DNA of 64,000 nucleotides, taken from NCBI GenBank assembly GCA_023395255.1, contig JAEWZN010000010.1, positions 279,030 through 343,029 on the forward strand. The letters are read 5' to 3'. Made by a program: the position numbers and the translations under genes. The notes under the pieces were generated by a model that saw only the letters and a list, made by a program, of their open reading frames with translations, ran no database searches and had not been told where the DNA came from. Shown piece by piece: positions 60,501-64,000 of this stretch; the stretch's first letter is position 1; every line of letters begins with the position of its first letter. Source of the DNA: Deferribacteres bacterium (lineage in GTDB: Bacteria > Chrysiogenota > Deferribacteres > Deferribacterales > Geovibrionaceae).

Positions 60501-63500
60501 TTATTTTTCCGTCTTAAATCCGCCCTTAGAAGCTTCAAAGGCTTTTGCAAATGCGGTATCGTTAATATCGTTGTTATCCCGCATTAAAGGGTTGTCTCCG
60601 TTGGCATAATCAGGGATATATCTTTCATTCTGGATGCCTGTTGCATTTCCGACAAGCTCCTTACTGACATCTGTTACCCTGCTGGCGATGTAATCATCCA
60701 CATCGGCTTTGTCTATTTTGCCGCTTTCAACAAGCTTATCAGCGTCCATACGGGCGTTATAAATTGTTGTGCCATAAAGGTAGGTAAGTGCATCTTTATC
60801 TTGAGACGTACTTTCGCTGGATTCTTTGATTCTTTGAACTGACATACCTGCATTAACCCCTCCGTTGGCTGAAGCTGAGTTGTTTCCTTGACTGAAACCA
60901 ACACCCCCTGATGCTTGACCTGATACTCCACCGGATAAAGTATTTTGGTATCGTTCACTGCTACCCATGCTAAATCTCACACTCTCCGGTATATTCTTCG
61001 CAATGCTCTGAGCAACCTGTATTGAGGCTTCAGCAATGTTTTCCTTGGATTCTGCGCTAGCAACACGGCCGAACATATTCGGGTTAGGATTGATGATTGC
61101 TGCAAGGCCATCCACATTGACAGAATCTCCATAGCTTTCTGTGGTTGCACGGACGAATTTCTTTTCAACGGTATCTTCCGTTCTCTGGATCTTTTCATCC
61201 ACTTCGCTTTCTCTGGTAAGTTTGTCCTTGGTGGCTGTTTTCTCCAGTCTGGAGACTGAGGCAAGACCGTTGAGGACATGACCGTCACCATGGGCGGCGC
61301 GGAGAACGTTTCCTTTGCCCTCGATGTTCGCCATGAAGCCGTCTGAGGTTTGTCCCTTCAGACGGATCATTGAGTTATCGCCCGGCATACCTGTTCCGGA
61401 TGCTTCGACTGTTCCGACCAGACTGACATCCTTGCCGTCTGTTGTCCGAACCTGAACATCCTTATACTGAGCCGTCCATGAGACTTCACTTCCGGGAGAG
61501 ATGGAAATCATCTTGTTTTCAGCGTCATAGTCGGAAATATCGCCTTTGAAAGTGAAGTTCTTGCCGTCACGCCGGGCTGTGATGAGTCCTGTTGCGGTAT
61601 CAAAGCTTATGTCTGTGTAGCGGTCACCTTTGCCGTCACCGTCAGTGTCAATGAAGCCGCTGAACATTGTTCCCCGCATGGATTCTTCTTTTGACTGAAC
61701 AAATCTGGAAGTTGCCGAGAAGTCGATGCCGTCATCATTCATGCTGCCGAGTCCGGAGATTGAGTAAGCGTTACCGTGTTCGTCTGTTCCGTTCACAGTG
61801 AGCTGACCGCCACGCTGTGAAGCTTCCCCGGAGAGTGTGAGTTCCTTGCCGTCCACATTGACTTTCTGGTTGAAGAAAGAGTGTGAGCCGGTTTCACCGG
61901 AGCGCAGATCACTGCTGACAACTGCGCCTTCAGGTGCTTTTCCGTAGTGGAGTATGCCGTCATCAGTTGCGACAGTCCTTATGTTGGATTCTTTCTGGTA
62001 TTCAGCCAGAAGGCTTTCTCCGGATTCATTGGCTTCGTTTTCACGGAATTTTGCGTCAGTGAAATACTTCAGGTTCCTGCCGACTCCGCCGGTTGCAAGA
62101 AGTTCTCCATCATTAAGCCCGTTTTCTTTTTCAACGGCTCTGGAACCTTCCGCCGCTCCGGTGTTGCCCATGGTGTTGTAGGTTTCCCCGGAAGCAACAC
62201 GTTCAGCATCATAACCTGCGTCCTCAAGCTGGGCTGCGGAATGACCACTTTTGATTTGATTGTAAGCCGCGCCGCTGCCGATCATTCTTCCGAGATCCAT
62301 TGCATTACCTCCGAAGTTTTTAGCGGCTTCTGTGGCCAGACTCTCGCCCTGACCTATAGTCTGCCCTATTTCAGATGATCTCATTGTTGATGCAGACTGA
62401 TACCACTGCCTTGAATTCACTGCTCCCATAGTCGTTGCGGAAACCATTGAAAGGTCATCCAGTGTCTTCTTATACTGCGCCGCCTCTCCGCCGGGTGCGC
62501 CTATCTGTGCGCCCTGACTTGCCGCCTGTCCTGAATAGCTTGCGCCGAGTGCCCCTGCGAAGCTTGCGAATGCCGCACCGCCGCCGAATTTAAATATACC
62601 GTACGTCATCATCGAGGCGATGGTCATGCTCATCCATCTTGCCTTACCGTACCAGCCGAGAACCTGCGCTGACCTGTCGCCTATACTGAAGAATGTAGTC
62701 AGGCTTAAACCTGTCTCACGTATCTCCCGGAATACCTCATAGGCATAGTTCTGAACCTGAATATTGATCACCACGTCCACCAGAACCCATGTGAGAAACC
62801 AGATCCAGAGACCGAAATAGAACTTGAAGGCATCCATTGGCGCAACGTACATGAGCAGTGCCACAATAACGAATAGGGATATGAGGATTGTGGCCACCAT
62901 TCCCTGGATCATCGGCATGAAGTCCGCTGCCATTGCACCGCTGACCGCATCCGAAGCTGTGGCCATACTACGGGCTATCTCTTTGGCTCGCTCAACTCCG
63001 GCGTTTATGCCGTCAGTCAGATACATTTCCGCAACCACGGCGGACGCAAACAGACTTGTTTCGTTATATCCGAATCCTTCAGGAGTGCTGAATGCCTCGT
63101 AAACACCTCTGAACTTCTGACGGCACATCATGAACTCTGTGGCATCTGTCGGATTGTAGTTAACCTTGCTGCAAAATACCCTGAAAGCCTTATCAACACG
63201 GGCGGGCTGTGTAAGCTGGGTGACTATATGCTGATAGGCATCGGCGCACTGAAACAATACGCCGCCGGGGTTGGCGGATGTCCACACCGTGCTTGAGAAT
63301 ATGCGGTAATCCGTTGCGATATTCTCAAGAATTGTTTTGCCGTTGCCGTTCCACAGAGCATCAAAGTCCAGATCTCCGCCGGCATTCATCTGAATAATAC
63401 ATTTGTCAAAGTAATCCGCCAGTGTCCTTGTGAGATACTGATCCTGCGAAAGACCTATTGAACCGAGGGCGGAAGTAGCGGACAGCATTTCATAGCCGTT

Positions 63501-63917
63501 GCCGAATCCTATATCATCAATGTGTATGATAGGGCTTCCGGCAGTCTCTATCAGCTCTGAAAGCTCCTTTATGAAACTGCTGGCCATTCCCGCGATTAAA
63601 CCCACTCCGGCAGGTATACCGCCAATGGCTTCGTATTTGTTCTTTATCGGATCATATACATGCAAAGTAACAGTCGGAACCATGAATATGCTGTACAGGA
63701 CGGTTCCTATCATCACCCGCTTAATCCATATAGCATCAGAAGCCTTTGCGCCGAAAATCCTTTCTGCCGTTGCCTGAAAAGCAAATGCCGCAATGGTGAG
63801 CAGCATCACAACAGTGAACCAGCTCTGATACGTGTGATTGCTGAACAGGTTTGCAACCATGTGAATTGAGTTTACTTGAGATTGAAAATCCCCGTATGTG
63901 TAGTATTCGAATTCCAT
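60501..63917 (-). CDS. traG: F-type conjugative transfer protein TraG
   Basis: An 1138-residue protein. The N-terminal TraG_N region (about 1-470) has membrane helices near 37-55, 85-105, 345-390 and 420-450 and acts in mating-pair formation and stabilisation. The C-terminal ~650 residues are periplasmic-type. A Gly/Ala-rich helical part (about 455-600) is followed by a beta-rich, repeat-like stretch (about 640-890: KVNVDGKELTLSGEASQ, GQLTVNGTDEHGNAYSISG, GDRYTDISFDTATGLI) and a Ser/Gly-rich end with helical tail. In F, the C-terminal part is involved in entry exclusion. Its ATG overlaps the stop of the upstream gene. Confidence 0.9.
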   Translation of the reverse strand: MEFEYYTYGDFQSQVNSIHMVANLFSNHTYQSWFTVVMLLTIAAFAFQATAERIFGAKASDAIWIKRVMIGTVLYSIFMVPTVTLHVYDPIKNKYEAIGGIPAGVGLIAGMASSFIKELSELIETAGSPIIHIDDIGFGNGYEMLSATSALGSIGLSQDQYLTRTLADYFDKCIIQMNAGGDLDFDALWNGNGKTILENIATDYRIFSSTVWTSANPGGVLFQCADAYQHIVTQLTQPARVDKAFRVFCSKVNYNPTDATEFMMCRQKFRGVYEAFSTPEGFGYNETSLFASAVVAEMYLTDGINAGVERAKEIARSMATASDAVSGAMAADFMPMIQGMVATILISLFVIVALLMYVAPMDAFKFYFGLWIWFLTWVLVDVVINIQVQNYAYEVFREIRETGLSLTTFFSIGDRSAQVLGWYGKARWMSMTIASMMTYGIFKFGGGAAFASFAGALGASYSGQAASQGAQIGAPGGEAAQYKKTLDDLSMVSATTMGAVNSRQWYQSASTMRSSEIGQTIGQGESLATEAAKNFGGNAMDLGRMIGSGAAYNQIKSGHSAAQLEDAGYDAERVASGETYNTMGNTGAAEGSRAVEKENGLNDGELLATGGVGRNLKYFTDAKFRENEANESGESLLAEYQKESNIRTVATDDGILHYGKAPEGAVVSSDLRSGETGSHSFFNQKVNVDGKELTLSGEASQRGGQLTVNGTDEHGNAYSISGLGSMNDDGIDFSATSRFVQSKEESMRGTMFSGFIDTDGDGKGDRYTDISFDTATGLITARRDGKNFTFKGDISDYDAENKMISISPGSEVSWTAQYKDVQVRTTDGKDVSLVGTVEASGTGMPGDNSMIRLKGQTSDGFMANIEGKGNVLRAAHGDGHVLNGLASVSRLEKTATKDKLTRESEVDEKIQRTEDTVEKKFVRATTESYGDSVNVDGLAAIINPNPNMFGRVASAESKENIAEASIQVAQSIAKNIPESVRFSMGSSERYQNTLSGGVSGQASGGVGFSQGNNSASANGGVNAGMSVQRIKESSESTSQDKDALTYLYGTTIYNARMDADKLVESGKIDKADVDDYIASRVTDVSKELVGNATGIQNERYIPDYANGDNPLMRDNNDINDTAFAKAFEASKGGFKTEK

Positions 63918-64000
63918 CAGTTCTTCTCCGGCATATAAAAACCATGCTGGTTAAGTATTTCCCTGATAATCTTCTCATTATAGGCGTAGTTCTGAACTAG
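63917..64000 (-). CDS. C-terminal end of a transfer gene, probably traH
   Basis: Twenty-seven in-frame codons run from the window edge to a TGA that shares its A with the traG ATG. The visible end is AYNEKIIREILNQHGFYMPE. In F-type transfer operons the gene immediately before traG is traH, a mating-pair assembly protein. The identity is inferred from this order and coupling, since the piece is too short to recognise. Confidence 0.55.
   Translation of the reverse strand, partial: LVQNYAYNEKIIREILNQHGFYMPEKN

Larger units (their letters stand above)
58460..64000. mobile_element. One end of an integrative/conjugative element
   Basis: From the tRNA fragment rightward the content changes to a toxin-antitoxin pair, a DUF5710-like protein, a small membrane protein and F-type transfer genes (traG and probable traH), with looser gene spacing. 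The element continues past the window edge, so its integrase, relaxase and other end are not visible. Assignment rests on gene content and the att-like sequence. Confidence 0.55.

Overview
The window looks like part of the chromosome of a Gram-negative, chemotactic bacterium with an anaerobic or microaerophilic life. The support is a TonB-dependent outer-membrane receptor, bifunctional PBP1A, soluble and membrane chemoreceptors, a hemerythrin, a PilZ protein, a peroxiredoxin and an NfnAB-type transhydrogenase. Gene content and style suggest Deferribacterota (Geovibrio/Denitrovibrio-like), but that is a low-confidence guess without a search. Most genes use balanced, moderately GC-rich codons. 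Two stretches, about 5.7-7.4 kb and 58.5-64 kb, are more AT-rich or plainly mobile.

Layout. 0-4 kb: the end of a sigma-54 activator, two MFS transporters, a scar made of a sensor-kinase start joined to an AraC remnant, and a probable cobalamin riboswitch in front of the second MFS gene. 4-8 kb: tmRNA (ssrA) and smpB, separated by a MarR/oxidoreductase pair and an AT-rich islet holding an unknown 268-aa gene and a 39-aa gene. 8-19.6 kb: a Cache-PAS-GGDEF-EAL protein, a hemerythrin, an FmdB zinc ribbon, a translationally coupled uvrB-PBP1A-histidine kinase operon, and a Cache/CheW protein cut in two by one in-frame TAG. 19.8-23.3 kb: a three-gene operon (ATP-grasp, alpha-E, metallopeptidase). 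23.3-32.2 kb: peroxiredoxin, PilZ protein, nitronate monooxygenase, chemoreceptor and uraA-upp, with modular hairpin repeats in the gaps. 32-39.5 kb: PadR/chrA, an orphan type II/IV-pilus ATPase and platform protein, proS, an M23 peptidase, and a small structured transcript. 39.7-44.8 kb: a two-component operon headed by a 28-aa membrane peptide, then nfnAB.

45.1-58.3 kb is the most striking block. It is one minus-strand operon of ten tightly coupled genes: periplasmic binding protein, FecCD permease, ATPase, TonB-dependent receptor, CobN-like chelatase, ChlD/BchD-like and ChlI/BchI-like AAA+ subunits, ExbB, ExbD and TonB. It couples a complete energised import line for a tetrapyrrole or metal chelate to a complete three-subunit metal chelatase (or dechelatase). 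Repeated GTGTTAC/GTAACAC half-sites lie at its promoter end.

58.46-64 kb looks like one end of an integrated conjugative element. A tRNA-Leu-like 3' fragment marks a probable attachment site. It is followed by a DinJ/YafQ toxin-antitoxin pair, a DUF5710-like protein, a small membrane protein, an F-type traG and the end of a gene that is probably traH.
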